Part shown: positions 43,703 to 52,692 of the stretch, piece by piece
Numbering within the stretch: position 1 is the first letter of the stretch
Layout: every line of letters starts with the position of its first letter
Origin: Candidatus Tanganyikabacteria bacterium
Lineage (GTDB): Bacteria; Cyanobacteriota; Sericytochromatia; S15B-MN24; VGJW01
Direction of reading: 5' to 3'
Assembly: GCA_016867265.1 (NCBI GenBank)
Contig: VGJW01000004.1
Coordinates: 62,001-126,000, forward strand
DNA length: 64,000 nt
Position numbers and translations under genes: made by a program
The notes under the pieces: model-generated
The model's database searches: none
What the model saw: only the letters and a program-made list of their open reading frames with translations
What the model was told of the DNA's origin: nothing

Positions 43703-45001
43703 TTGGCCGCTGAGGGCAAGGCCGCCCGGCCGTGGTCCGCGTGGGGGGTACGCCCCTTCAGGCGCCTGCTCATCGGGCAAGCGGCGTCGAGTCTGGGCAC
43801 GCAGATGCAGCAGGTGGCCCTCGCGTGGCAGCTCTGGTCGCTGACGCACGACCCCCTCGTGATGGGTGCGATGGGCCTCGCCAAGGCCCTGCCCATCCTG
43901 TTCCTGGCTCCGCTCGGGGGCGTACGGGCCGATCGCCGGGACCGCAGGCGCATTATGCTCGTCACCCAGGCGATGATGGCGCTGGTCGCCGTCATCTTCC
44001 TGCTGCTGACGGTGACCCAGCGGCTTACGGTCCCGCTTTTGCTGGGCCTGGTGGCCCTGCACGCCGGGGCCGTGGCCTTCGACAACCCGGCCCGCGGGGC
44101 CCTGGTGCCTGCGCTTGTGCCGTCCAACCGCCTCGCCCATGCCCTGTCGCTCAGTGTCTCGGGCTGGCAGATGGCCGCCGTCGCGGGGCCCCTCGCGGGC
44201 GGCCTGATCCTTGCCGGTGGCCACGGAGCCGGCCTGATCCATGCCCTGGATGCCGCATCCTACCTTGCCGTGCTTGCAGCCCTCTACCGGTTGCCGTCCA
44301 TCCTGCCGGAGACGGATACCGGACGCGCCGACCAGTCCGCCTGGACCAGCTGGCTCGAGGGTTGGCGCTTCATGCTTGCGGACCGCCTGCTGTGGACGAC
44401 GATGGTCATCGACTTTGCATCGACGTTCCTCGGGGCATCGATGGTCCTGATGCCCGCCATTGCAGAGCAGATCCACCGTGGGAGCGCAAGGGAGCTGGGG
44501 ATGCTCATGGCTGCGCAACCGCTGGGCGCGACCCTGGCCGCCGGCCTGCTTTCCCTCATGCCGCCCATCCGGCGGGAGGGGCCTGTCTTCCTGATGATGA
44601 TTGGTGTCTATGGGCTTGGCTGGACCGCCTTCGGACAGATGCAATCCCTGCTGCCAGCGCTGCTCTGCCTGGTCGTGGCGGGCGCGGCGGACAGCATCAG
44701 CACGGTCATTCGGGCGCACCTCAGGCAAGCTCGCACACCGGATGCGATGCGCGGCCGTGTCACCAGCATCGGCATGATGTTCTACATCGGTGGCCCACAA
44801 CTGGGTGAGGCGGAAGCCGGGGCGGTGGCACGATGGCTTGGCCCCGGCGCTGCCGTCAGCGTGGGTGGCGCGGCCATCCTGACCTTGGCCGCCCTCGCCG
44901 CGGCACGGACTCCGGAGTTAAGACGCCATCAGGTTCAGCGGACGGACATCCGGACTGCCCCCGAGGCCTCTTCCGCCACGCCCGATGGCCTGAAGGCGTA
45001 G
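43703..45001 (+). CDS. MFS transporter, EntS-like (MFS_3)
   Basis: 432 residues with 10-12 membrane helices. QAASSLGTQMQQVALAWQLW, GVRADRRDRRRIM (motif A) and VAFDNPARGALVPALVP are marks of the MFS_3 group, which contains the enterobactin exporter EntS and macrolide exporters. TTG start. No siderophore genes are nearby, so the substrate is open. The 3' end overlaps the convergent LysM gene by 67 bases. Confidence 0.87.
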   Translation: MAAEGKAARPWSAWGVRPFRRLLIGQAASSLGTQMQQVALAWQLWSLTHDPLVMGAMGLAKALPILFLAPLGGVRADRRDRRRIMLVTQAMMALVAVIFLLLTVTQRLTVPLLLGLVALHAGAVAFDNPARGALVPALVPSNRLAHALSLSVSGWQMAAVAGPLAGGLILAGGHGAGLIHALDAASYLAVLAALYRLPSILPETDTGRADQSAWTSWLEGWRFMLADRLLWTTMVIDFASTFLGASMVLMPAIAEQIHRGSARELGMLMAAQPLGATLAAGLLSLMPPIRREGPVFLMMIGVYGLGWTAFGQMQSLLPALLCLVVAGAADSISTVIRAHLRQARTPDAMRGRVTSIGMMFYIGGPQLGEAEAGAVARWLGPGAAVSVGGAAILTLAALAAARTPELRRHQVQRTDIRTAPEASSATPDGLKA

Positions 45002-45990
45002 CGGCGGACGCCCCAAAGCTTGTTCTCATCACCAAGCCAGTTCTCGAACTCGGCCGAGCCGGGCTTCAGCTCGAGCATCTCGATGGGGGTGATGTCGAGC
45101 GTCGCCCACGTCACGGGCTGGCCATCCCGCGATAGATTGTCGTAGGAGCCGTAAGCGAGGAGCACCGTACCGTCGTCCTTGCGACCCACATAGTTGACGG
45201 CGTGGTTGACGGTGTCGTCTCTGTCCCAGTCATAGAACAGGATATCCCCGGGCTCGAGGTCATCGAGGTCGACGCGCCCGGTCCGCCTGTCCGCACCGGC
45301 AATGCCGTCGCGGTCGTGGTCAGGCACGGGCCGCGTGAATTGCTTGGCGAGGTTGTCGGCATTGACCCGGGACAGGAAGTAGGTGGGGCCCTGCACGTTC
45401 GGCAGGCCACCGGGATTAGCCTTGTCATAGCGATGCCAGGTCCCGGCCCGGTCCACCGGATTGGGCAACTGCTCGTGCTTGGAGAAGTCGCTCAGGAGCT
45501 TGGCGGCCAGGTCCGCACAATCAATCTCGGTACCCGCCGACCGAAGACGGTTGACGTGCTCCGGAACGAACGCCGAGAAGCGAGCTGAGGTGTCCTTGGT
45601 CCAACGTCCCTGCTCATCCAGCGCGCGCGACCGGACGAACCTGTCGCCCGGCACGGGCGCCAGCGGACGAGGCTCGGCCGCGGGGCGTGGAGCGGGCGTC
45701 GAGGCAGGAACGGCCGGACGCGAAGCTGCAGCGGGAATGGCGGGCGTGGGTGCTGTGGCAAGCGAGGAGGCGGTGCTCCCGGGCAAACGCAAGGTCATGC
45801 CGGGGTGAATCAGCCCACCGGTCCGGGCCAAAACGGCTTGATTCGCAGCCTCCAGCTCCCGCCAGCGACGCCCGTCACCGAGGTGGCGCTGGGCAATACC
45901 CCAGAGCGTGTCCTTGTCCCGGACCGTGACGGTCCCGGCAGCGGCAGGTCGTCCACCCTGGGTGGGTCCTCGCTGAATCGACTGGGGCAC
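44935..45990 (-). CDS. LysM protein with C-terminal cysteine hydrolase-like domain
   Basis: 351 residues, GTG start behind a good aggaggtgtcgc. LysM-like domain at 20-70 (VTVRDKDTLWGIAQRHLGDG), a Pro/Ala linker, then a domain with a likely catalytic Cys in TEIDCADLAAKLL and His in DTVNHAVNYVG, as in NlpC/P60- or amidase-type cell wall hydrolases. No signal peptide is seen, so export, if any, is by another route. It may cut peptidoglycan peptides or cross-bridges. Confidence 0.75.
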   Translation of the reverse strand: MPQSIQRGPTQGGRPAAAGTVTVRDKDTLWGIAQRHLGDGRRWRELEAANQAVLARTGGLIHPGMTLRLPGSTASSLATAPTPAIPAAASRPAVPASTPAPRPAAEPRPLAPVPGDRFVRSRALDEQGRWTKDTSARFSAFVPEHVNRLRSAGTEIDCADLAAKLLSDFSKHEQLPNPVDRAGTWHRYDKANPGGLPNVQGPTYFLSRVNADNLAKQFTRPVPDHDRDGIAGADRRTGRVDLDDLEPGDILFYDWDRDDTVNHAVNYVGRKDDGTVLLAYGSYDNLSRDGQPVTWATLDITPIEMLELKPGSAEFENWLGDENKLWGVRRYAFRPSGVAEEASGAVRMSVR

Positions 45991-46073
45991 GCGACACCTC
46001 CTGTTCCTGAGGTTATCGGAAGCTGGAACCGGCCAGTCGTTTAAAGAACGTTAAAGACGACGCCAAAAGTCAT

Positions 46074-47936
46074 TCAACGTCCCAGCGCATCAAGGAATTG
46101 CAGCGTCTGGTCCAGCGCCGACATTCGATTGGGCAAACGGCTCAGCCCATGGCCCTCATCTTCGAACTCGAGCAACCGTACGACACGGCCCCGTGCACGC
46201 AGCGCCTCGGCCATCTGGCGCGCTTCTCCCACGGGGACCCTCGGGTCCTGAAGCCCCTGAATCAGAAACAGGGGTGCCCGGATGCGATCGACGTGCGTCA
46301 GGGGCGACCAATGCACGAGAAACTCACGATCCTGATCCAGTTTGCCGTACTCGGCTTCCCGCAAGGCCTTGCGCCACGGTCCGGTTCGCTCGAGGAAGGT
46401 CACGAGGCTGCTCATGCCGACCGAGGAGATGCCCCCCGCCCAGAGATCCGGCTGGAAGGCGAGGCAGGCCATGGTCACATAGCCCCCGTAGCTGCCCCCG
46501 GTAACGACCACACGCCGGGCATCGACGTCAGGCTGCCTGCGCAGCCAGGTGCCCACCGCCGCCATGTCCGCAAGCGCATCCGGACGCTTGCGACCATCGT
46601 CGAGGTGGGTCCACGTCCGCCCCATGCCGGTGCTGCCGCGGATGTTCGGCGCCAAGACGCCCCAGCCACGCGACAGGTGCAACTGGATGGCCGCCGAGAA
46701 CGAAGGACGCTCCTCGCCCTCTGGCCCGCCATGCACCATGACAATCCACGGAGCCCGCTGGCCGGGCTTGAGGCCCTGGGGCCGATAGCGCCAGGCCGGT
46801 ACGAGACGCTTGTCGAAGCTGGGCACCAGCACGCGGTCAGGACGCACGAAACGTTCGGTCCGAAGGCCGCCCAAAGCGGCATGGGTCACGCGCCTGCTGA
46901 CACCGGTCGCCGGGTCGACGAGCCAGGCATCCGGTGGGGAAACCGGTGTAGAGAGGGTCACGGCCAGGCGCTTGCCGTCCGCGGACCACACCGGACCAGA
47001 CAGGACGCCCGCGGGCAACGACTCGATCCGACGAGGCTTGACCATCCCGGTCTGCGACACCCACAGTTCGGACCAGCCGTCACGCTGCTGCAACCAGGCT
47101 GCCTGCAAGCCGTCGTCGCTGAGAACGAGGTCGGTCACGGTCTCGGGCCCATCGGGTCCGAGGAATCGGACCTGAGGACGCAATGGGTCCACGGTGGCCA
47201 AGCCCGCAAACTCGCGACCCTCGTCGGAGACAAGCCACAAGCGACCATCGGCAGCCCGATGGACAGCCCGGTAGACGGCAACCCCCGGCTTCTCCGTCAG
47301 CGGACGGACTTGCCGTAAGCGCAGGTCGAGCAGATACAGATCCTCGTCGGTGGGCGTCCGCGCCTGGTGATAGACGAGGGCCTCTCCGTCCTTGAGCCAT
47401 GTCGCGGCCTGCAGGGTCCCGTCGCCCTCGAGAATCCGCCGCGACCGCCCCGTCCCGGGCTCGAGCAGATGCAGATCGAAGCGGCGCGAATCCCGTTCGT
47501 TGGTCGCATAGGCCATCAGGCGTCCGTCCCGGGTGACGGGTCCGGGAATCTGAATGGAACCGGAGGCCCACGGGTAGGGCTGGAGAACGCCTCCCTCCAG
47601 GGGCAGCCACGCCAGACGGCGACGCTCGTTGCCGCCTTCATCGACCGTCGTCACGTACCGTCCCGGCAACCGGATCGCCTCGCCGACAGGCTCGGGTTCG
47701 TGGGTCAGCGGCTGAGGCCAGCCCCCTTGGGTCGGAACCGTCCAGAGTTGGGCCGTCCCGGTCACGGTCGAGGTGAATACCAAAGAGCGGCCGTCCGGCG
47801 AGAAGCAGACGGCGCGATGGCCACGGACACCCAGGTAGGAACGCACCCGTTGCTCCGTCGAGCTGCCTGCGGCTGCGGCGGGCATCGCGAGGTTCGCACA
47901 TACCACCAGGGCGGGAAACAGCAAGGAAAGACGCAT
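46074..47936 (-). CDS. S9 prolyl-oligopeptidase-family serine peptidase
   Basis: 620 residues from the ATG at 47936, which opens a signal peptide (LLFPALVVCANLAMPAAAAG). The N-terminal part is a beta-propeller-like domain (VCFSPDGRSLVFTSTVTG and similar blades); the C-terminal alpha/beta hydrolase holds Ser in GGSYGGY (near 480), Asp in QGLQDPRVP and His in DEGHGL. These enzymes act as acyl-aminoacyl or dipeptidyl peptidases; export implies periplasmic peptide processing. It overlaps the C39-like gene (ATGA). An upstream in-frame extension to 48389 is non-coding by composition. Confidence 0.9.
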   Translation of the reverse strand: MRLSLLFPALVVCANLAMPAAAAGSSTEQRVRSYLGVRGHRAVCFSPDGRSLVFTSTVTGTAQLWTVPTQGGWPQPLTHEPEPVGEAIRLPGRYVTTVDEGGNERRRLAWLPLEGGVLQPYPWASGSIQIPGPVTRDGRLMAYATNERDSRRFDLHLLEPGTGRSRRILEGDGTLQAATWLKDGEALVYHQARTPTDEDLYLLDLRLRQVRPLTEKPGVAVYRAVHRAADGRLWLVSDEGREFAGLATVDPLRPQVRFLGPDGPETVTDLVLSDDGLQAAWLQQRDGWSELWVSQTGMVKPRRIESLPAGVLSGPVWSADGKRLAVTLSTPVSPPDAWLVDPATGVSRRVTHAALGGLRTERFVRPDRVLVPSFDKRLVPAWRYRPQGLKPGQRAPWIVMVHGGPEGEERPSFSAAIQLHLSRGWGVLAPNIRGSTGMGRTWTHLDDGRKRPDALADMAAVGTWLRRQPDVDARRVVVTGGSYGGYVTMACLAFQPDLWAGGISSVGMSSLVTFLERTGPWRKALREAEYGKLDQDREFLVHWSPLTHVDRIRAPLFLIQGLQDPRVPVGEARQMAEALRARGRVVRLLEFEDEGHGLSRLPNRMSALDQTLQFLDALGR

Positions 47937-49009
47937 CAAGGCCGGCTCCCGAGCGACTCGGCCCGCTCGAAGACATAGGCCATGCCACCCCCTGAACGAT
48001 CCAGCCAGGCGGTGGCAAGGTCCTCGGGAAGCCACGCGAAGCCGTCGCCCGAACCGGCCGAGGCCGGGTCGTTCGCGATGACCGAACCGTCCGCACGGAT
48101 GCCCCTCAGGAGAATCAGGTGCCCCTTGGTCGCGGCCAATGCAGGCGGTCGCTTGAGTTGGCCCTCTGCGTAACGTACGCTTGCCCCGATCAGATGGCCG
48201 GCCGCGAGATGATCCCGCAGGGCATCCAAACCGGCAAGGCGTGTCACATAACCGGACAGGCCCCGTTCGGCCGCGGCCGCCGTCGCGCGGGGCCAGACAC
48301 CGAAAAGATCGTGGCGCGGGTCGTAGACCCGACTGGCAAAGTCTTCGAGCACACCCTCCGCGCGGCCGACCGACGCCAAGGCCATCCACGTGGTCGTGGG
48401 CGAGCAGAGGGAACCCTTCATCCGCGGCACCTCCGTGCCCTGATCCCGGTAGGGCACCATCACGATGCCGCGCCAGTCAGGCCGGACAGGGGGGACGAGC
48501 GGATCGGGTGGCAAGGTTGTTCCGCCAAGGGGTTTGCCGGCCATGGCCAGGACCAGGCGCTCGACGACAGGCCGAACGCCATCGGGCCGCCCTCGGCTGA
48601 TCACGCGCCACTGAACCCATGCCTGGGGCTGACGGCAGAGGACCGTGTCGACATCGATGACCACGCCCGCGGACTGCGTCGACTCATCTGCCGGCGCCGG
48701 CGCATCGTCACCCCACTGCCCGACGGTCAGCCAACTCCCCCACGCGGTCGCGGCTTCCGTCCGGAATCGCAAGGCCAGTTGGACGCCCGTGCCTGCCGGT
48801 GCGACCACTTCCCACGAGGGCCAAGCCTCCTGGATGGCCACCCCGGACGCCAGCTCGTCCGAAACCCAGATGCCGTCGGCAAGCGTCCCTGCAGGCGGTC
48901 GACAGACGAGGTGCCGTACGGTCGACGCCTCTGTCGACGGAGACCCCGGCGGAGCTTGCAGCGAGACCAGCCAAACCCAGAAGGACAGCACGGCGGACTC
49001 GAAATTCAT
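47936..49009 (-). CDS. C39-like cysteine peptidase, exported
   Basis: 357 residues. An N-terminal hydrophobic segment (VLSFWVWLVSLQA) serves as signal. Residues 30-190 look like a beta-sandwich domain. The C-terminal peptidase_C39-like domain holds Cys in GSLCSPTTTWMAL, then RYAEGQLK and His in KGHLILLRGI with Asn/Asp in VIANDPAS. Members of this group are often linked to cell wall or peptide cleavage. Operon with the S9 peptidase downstream and the pseudokinase gene 9 bases upstream. Confidence 0.82.
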   Translation of the reverse strand: MNFESAVLSFWVWLVSLQAPPGSPSTEASTVRHLVCRPPAGTLADGIWVSDELASGVAIQEAWPSWEVVAPAGTGVQLALRFRTEAATAWGSWLTVGQWGDDAPAPADESTQSAGVVIDVDTVLCRQPQAWVQWRVISRGRPDGVRPVVERLVLAMAGKPLGGTTLPPDPLVPPVRPDWRGIVMVPYRDQGTEVPRMKGSLCSPTTTWMALASVGRAEGVLEDFASRVYDPRHDLFGVWPRATAAAAERGLSGYVTRLAGLDALRDHLAAGHLIGASVRYAEGQLKRPPALAATKGHLILLRGIRADGSVIANDPASAGSGDGFAWLPEDLATAWLDRSGGGMAYVFERAESLGSRP

Positions 49010-49018
49010 GGCACCATC

Positions 49019-50902
49019 CTAGCGGAATGCGGCAAGAACCGAGGCGTCAAGGATGGTAAGGATGCCTCCATCTTCCATCAACCAAGGTCCGCCGGTCATC
49101 GCACAACCCGGATCGGCCTGCGCGAGCACCCTGCCGCTGCGTCCCTCGACACGCAGCAGAGGTCCTGCCGCACCCTGCACCAGCAGCCCGGATGCGGCAG
49201 GCTGGACCGAAAGGGACGTCCCTCCGACATGCAGGACCCATTGGCGTTCACCCGTCCCGAGTTCCGACGCGGTCCACTTCCAGGGCGAGGCGGCCAGAAC
49301 CAGCAGGCCCTCGACGATCGCAGGCGGCACGACCTCGTCGTCGCCGGGCAACGCCGGCTGCTCCCGGATGGGCGCGCCGGTCCGCGCATCACGAATCCAG
49401 GCACGTCCCCCCCGGTCAGCCAGGACCAGGACATCGACGCCCAGACACACCCGCGCCTGTCGCGAGGCGCCCTCAGGGCCGGCAGGCAGGTCCTGTTCCC
49501 AGAGGCACAGGCCGGTCCTGACGTCCAGCACGCCCATCCTGCCCTTGAAGGCGTAACCCAGACGGTCTTCGTGAACCGACCAGCGCACCCTGCCATCCAG
49601 ACGATCCAGTGCCTCGACGTCCAGATGGGATCGGGCTTTTCCGAAGCCGGCTTGCCAGACCTCTCGGCCGGAGCCATCGAACGCCCTGAACACGCGCTCC
49701 ACCGGGTCCGCGACCATCAGCAAGCCGCAGCCGACGGCCAAGGGATCTCGTGCGCGAAGGCCTCTGATGTCGACGATCCACTCGGGCTCCGCGGTCTGCA
49801 ATCCCATGGCCACCAAGGTGTCCTGGGCCGGCATGACCCACCTCGATGCGAAGGATACCCCACCTGACGGAGCGTCGCCGGGTACCGGCACAGGACGCGA
49901 CCAGACCTCTGCGCCATCGCTCCAACGCCGGAGCGTCAGGACGCCTTCGCGATCCCATGTCCCCAAGTGCGCGGGCCCGAGCGGAACGACAGCCTCCACC
50001 ACGGCGCCCAAGGGCTGACGCCATTGCAGGTCGAGGGCAGGGGCCAGGCGCCAGGCAGCTGTCGGTTCCCCGGCGGTCGGCAGCACCTCGGGAGCCAGGG
50101 AGACAGGCCCTGGGGCCCGGGCCGCACCGGCAAGAAGATGACGCCCTTCCAGAAAGCAGGCACCGGCAGGCCCTCCAGGGAAGGGGGCTGCCTCCATCTC
50201 GCGCAGAAGGCCCTCGAGATTCGGATCGAGGTCGCCTTCGACGACCGCGCGCAAAAGGGCTGCGACCGACGCGAGATCCGCACGTGCCAATTGCCCGGCA
50301 TCCTCGACCTCGGGTCCCTGGCCAAGCGGGTGCCATGACCAGCGCCGCCAGTTGCCCCGGGCAAGCAGAATGGCCTCGCCGTCCGGGTCGAGCCGCAGAT
50401 CCTCCAGCCCCGGAGCACCCGCATCGAGGCCGCAGGCATGCAGGGCCTCCATGGCCTCGACGAGGCCCGAGGCGACCCGGGCCAGTCCGGAAGAGGGTGC
50501 CGTCCAACCGAACGGCAATGCGGGCCAAGGCACCTTGGCCTCGACGACCCACCACGCATCGGCCTCTTCGTACAGGTCATACCAAGCCGGAAGGGAAGGC
50601 ACGTCGAGGGCCGCACGGGCCTCGAGCAAACGCCAACGCAGGGCAGCCGCCACGTCATCGAAGGGCTGGGCCCACTGGCGAATCAGAACAGTGCGGCCGA
50701 AGACTCGTACGTCCTCCGCCTCATGGCAAGCCCTGCCCCAGGCATCGGAAAAGCGGCGCGCGTTCAGTTGCCATCGCCCCCGAAGGACGGTGCCGGGGGC
50801 CGGAATCGCCAGCTGCACAGCCCCGCATGTCGGGCAACAGCGCGCCTGCGCGGGCGCCAGACGACCGCAACCCGGGCATCCACCGGCCTCTTCTCGCACC
50901 AT
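49019..50902 (-). CDS. Zinc-ribbon, pseudokinase and PQQ-type beta-propeller protein
   Basis: 627 residues. The start has a zinc ribbon (CPGCGRL, then CCPTCG). Residues 40-250 follow the order of a bacterial Ser/Thr kinase (LRGRWQLNARRF, FGRTVLIRQW, EAMEALHACGLDAGA, LRLDPDGEAILL), but the VAIK Lys is Arg and the HRD catalytic loop is missing, so it should not phosphorylate. The last 330 residues are repeats of the PQQ/quinoprotein-propeller type (DGRVRWSVHEDRLGYAFKG and DVRTGLCLWEQDLP). A cytoplasmic sensing scaffold is a reasonable guess; it leads the operon with two exported peptidases. Confidence 0.72.
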   Translation of the reverse strand: MVREEAGGCPGCGRLAPAQARCCPTCGAVQLAIPAPGTVLRGRWQLNARRFSDAWGRACHEAEDVRVFGRTVLIRQWAQPFDDVAAALRWRLLEARAALDVPSLPAWYDLYEEADAWWVVEAKVPWPALPFGWTAPSSGLARVASGLVEAMEALHACGLDAGAPGLEDLRLDPDGEAILLARGNWRRWSWHPLGQGPEVEDAGQLARADLASVAALLRAVVEGDLDPNLEGLLREMEAAPFPGGPAGACFLEGRHLLAGAARAPGPVSLAPEVLPTAGEPTAAWRLAPALDLQWRQPLGAVVEAVVPLGPAHLGTWDREGVLTLRRWSDGAEVWSRPVPVPGDAPSGGVSFASRWVMPAQDTLVAMGLQTAEPEWIVDIRGLRARDPLAVGCGLLMVADPVERVFRAFDGSGREVWQAGFGKARSHLDVEALDRLDGRVRWSVHEDRLGYAFKGRMGVLDVRTGLCLWEQDLPAGPEGASRQARVCLGVDVLVLADRGGRAWIRDARTGAPIREQPALPGDDEVVPPAIVEGLLVLAASPWKWTASELGTGERQWVLHVGGTSLSVQPAASGLLVQGAAGPLLRVEGRSGRVLAQADPGCAMTGGPWLMEDGGILTILDASVLAAFR

Positions 50903-50996
50903 GTGGCGATCCTAGCAGGTCAGCCACGCCAATTCTTGACCCCTTCGGACCGGAGGCATACGATCCCCACGTTCGCACCGCGCAAAGGAGCTCTCG

Positions 50997-51632
50997 ATGG
51001 CCGACCTGCGGACCTTGGTCTACCTGGACGTGCTGCAGCCCCAGTTGGCGGGCTTCCTGGCCACCGTATCGCAGGGCTTCCTGCCCCAGGAAGGACAGGC
51101 CTCGCTTTTCGTCGAAATCTCCCCGGGGATCGAAATCAACATCCTTGCGGATGTCGCGCTCAAGGCGGCACGGGTCGAACCCGGCATGCAGATTGTCGAA
51201 CGGGAATACGGATGTCTCGAATTGCACAGTTTCGACCAAGGCATGGTGCGTGAAGCCGGCCGGGCCATGCTGGACCACATGGGCCTGCAGACCTCGGATC
51301 GTCTCGCGCCGACCGTGGTCTCGTCCCAGACCCTGACGGGCATTGCCCCGCACCACGCGATGCTCGTCAATCGCATGCGTCATGGCGACCTGATTCTGGA
51401 AGGTCAGACCTACTTCGTGATGGAGACGCATCCAGCGGGCTATGCACTGCTTGCAGCCAACGAGGCTGAGAAAGCCGCCAATATTCACCTGCTGGAGGTC
51501 CGGGCCTTCGGGGCGTTCGGCAGGCTTTATCTTTCCGGATCGGAAGCCGACATCGAGGTCGCGGCAGAGGCTGTCCGACACGCCCTTGAGGGCGTTGAGG
51601 GAAGGACACCGGCCAAGGCCGCCAAGGCCTGA
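50997..51632 (+). CDS. Tandem BMC-domain shell protein (BMC-T type), orphan
   Basis: 211 residues with two BMC-like units. The first spans about 35-95 (SLFVEISPGIEINILADVAL, KAARVEPG, then EREYGCLELHS). The second spans about 135-200 (TYFVMETHPAGYALLAANEA, EKAANIHLLEVRAFG, GRLYLSG). Proteins with two BMC domains form trimers that tile bacterial microcompartment shells and often carry a central pore. No other shell or core enzyme gene is near. The ATG follows aaaggag. The family call is by pattern and needs a profile search. Confidence 0.72.
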   Translation: MADLRTLVYLDVLQPQLAGFLATVSQGFLPQEGQASLFVEISPGIEINILADVALKAARVEPGMQIVEREYGCLELHSFDQGMVREAGRAMLDHMGLQTSDRLAPTVVSSQTLTGIAPHHAMLVNRMRHGDLILEGQTYFVMETHPAGYALLAANEAEKAANIHLLEVRAFGAFGRLYLSGSEADIEVAAEAVRHALEGVEGRTPAKAAKA

Positions 51633-51639
51633 ACCACCC

Positions 51640-51723
51640 GGGCGAGTGGCGAAACGGCAGACGCAGCCGACTTAAAATCGGCCGGGACCCAGTCCCTTGC
51701 GGGTTCGAATCCCGCCTCGCCCA
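51640..51723 (+). tRNA. tRNA-Leu (UAA anticodon)
   Basis: The acceptor gggcgag pairs with ctcgccc; the anticodon arm gccga-cttaaaa-tcggc has anticodon TAA. The variable arm (gggacccagtccc) is long, as in class II tRNAs. The T arm gcggg-ttcgaat-cccgc is standard and the discriminator is A. The 3' CCA is not encoded. It lies 7 bases after the BMC gene. Confidence 0.97.
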
Positions 51724-51728
51724 CTCCA

Positions 51729-51759
51729 GACCGACTGCTTGGCCACCAGGCAGTCGGTC
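51729..51759 (+). terminator. Hairpin after tRNA-Leu
   Basis: gaccgactgcttgg and ccaggcagtcggtc pair over 14 positions (one G-U) around a 3-nt loop. It starts 5 bases after the tRNA, so it is probably its transcription end, though no T run follows. Confidence 0.7.
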
Positions 51760-51774
51760 GGTGCCTTGCCGAGC

Positions 51775-52383
51775 CTAGGCGTCCGCGTCCGCGGGGGGCG
51801 CAGGTGCCGCATCAGCGGCAGGAGGCTCCACTGTCGTTTCGGCGGGAACGTCGACGACCTGAACCACCACCGGCGCGGGTACGGTCGACGTGGCCGCCAC
51901 CGGCGCGGGACGAGACGGGGCAGCGCCCCCACGTCCCCCGCGGGCATGCTGGTAGTCCCTGCCGCCCCGATTGCCGCGGCGCTCGCCACCACCCAGCACG
52001 GGGAACTCCGCCCGATGCTGGGTCAGGTACTGGATACCGGCTTCGGCCAGAAGGATGCCCTCGTCGCCGTGATCGGAGAGCAGGTCGTTATCGACAAGCC
52101 ACTTTTCGGCCAGCTCGGCTTCTTCCTCGAAGGTCCGGACCAGCAGGCGCTGTGCCGTACGCGCACCCACGACACCGTTGGCAAGTTCCATCGACCGCAG
52201 GAAGTAGACAATACGCTTGCGGGAGGCCAGTTCGTCGAAACCAAGGGCGAGAAACGCTTCCTGCACCTTGCGGCAGGCTGCCAGCACATCCTTGCGGACG
52301 AGCGCCGGCGAAGACGCAGCCGCCAGCTGATCGGCCGCCTTGCGCAGGGCTGCCACGAGTGCTTCGCGCTGCATCGCTTCCAT
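51775..52383 (-). CDS. Helical protein with RGG-rich tail, unknown function
   Basis: 202 residues from the ATG at 52383, 5 bases after gggagg. Residues 1-130 are helical (REALVAALRKAADQLAAA; SRKRIVYFLRSMELANGVVG; LVRTFEEEAELAEKWL). The tail begins with GGGERRGNRGGRDYQ and RGGRGG repeats, a composition known from RNA-binding or condensate-forming proteins, then Pro/Val/Ala. I do not recognise the family. It diverges from the small zinc-ribbon gene. Confidence 0.68.
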   Translation of the reverse strand: MEAMQREALVAALRKAADQLAAASSPALVRKDVLAACRKVQEAFLALGFDELASRKRIVYFLRSMELANGVVGARTAQRLLVRTFEEEAELAEKWLVDNDLLSDHGDEGILLAEAGIQYLTQHRAEFPVLGGGERRGNRGGRDYQHARGGRGGAAPSRPAPVAATSTVPAPVVVQVVDVPAETTVEPPAADAAPAPPADADA

Positions 52384-52505
52384 CGTAACCTCCCGGGGAC
52401 TACCGGGCAGACCTTTGGGCCAACCGTCACGGCTCCCGACGGGGAATTGTAGCATTCTGGTGGCGCAGGCGGCGAACCGACGACCTGCATCTTGGAGGCG
52501 AACGC

Positions 52506-52685
52506 TTGGATCCGAACCAGGACAGGGCCATGGAGCAGTTGGTGCTGCATGTGATGCGGACGGGCAGCCGCACATGCCCGACGTGCGGCAAGGAAACACT
52601 GGTCTCGGACTTCGACGAGCACTATTGGAAGCTGCATTGCACGACATGCGGCTTCCGGCACGAGGACTACATGTCCGGCGCCTGA
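52506..52685 (+). CDS. Small zinc-ribbon protein
   Basis: 59 residues from TTG at 52506, 7 bases after ggagg; an ATG at 52530 would give 51. Two Cys pairs, CPTC and CTTC, about 22 residues apart, form a typical treble-clef or ribbon zinc site, and HCTTCGFRHEDYMSG ends the protein. Function unknown; such proteins often bind nucleic acid. Convergent with the next gene, 7 bases away. Confidence 0.65.
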   Translation: MDPNQDRAMEQLVLHVMRTGSRTCPTCGKETLVSDFDEHYWKLHCTTCGFRHEDYMSGA

Positions 52686-52692
52686 ATCGGCG

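Noticed and set aside
42125-44800. Very long open frame on the minus strand opposite the 5'-nucleotidase and MFS genes
   Set aside because: It is the shadow of two well-recognised genes. Its translation is low in hydrophobic order and matches no domain. High G+C makes such antisense frames common.
46074-48389. Extended start for the S9 peptidase (771 codons)
   Set aside because: The first 151 codons are the shadow of the C39-like gene. A signal peptide begins at the internal ATG 47936, which overlaps the upstream stop.
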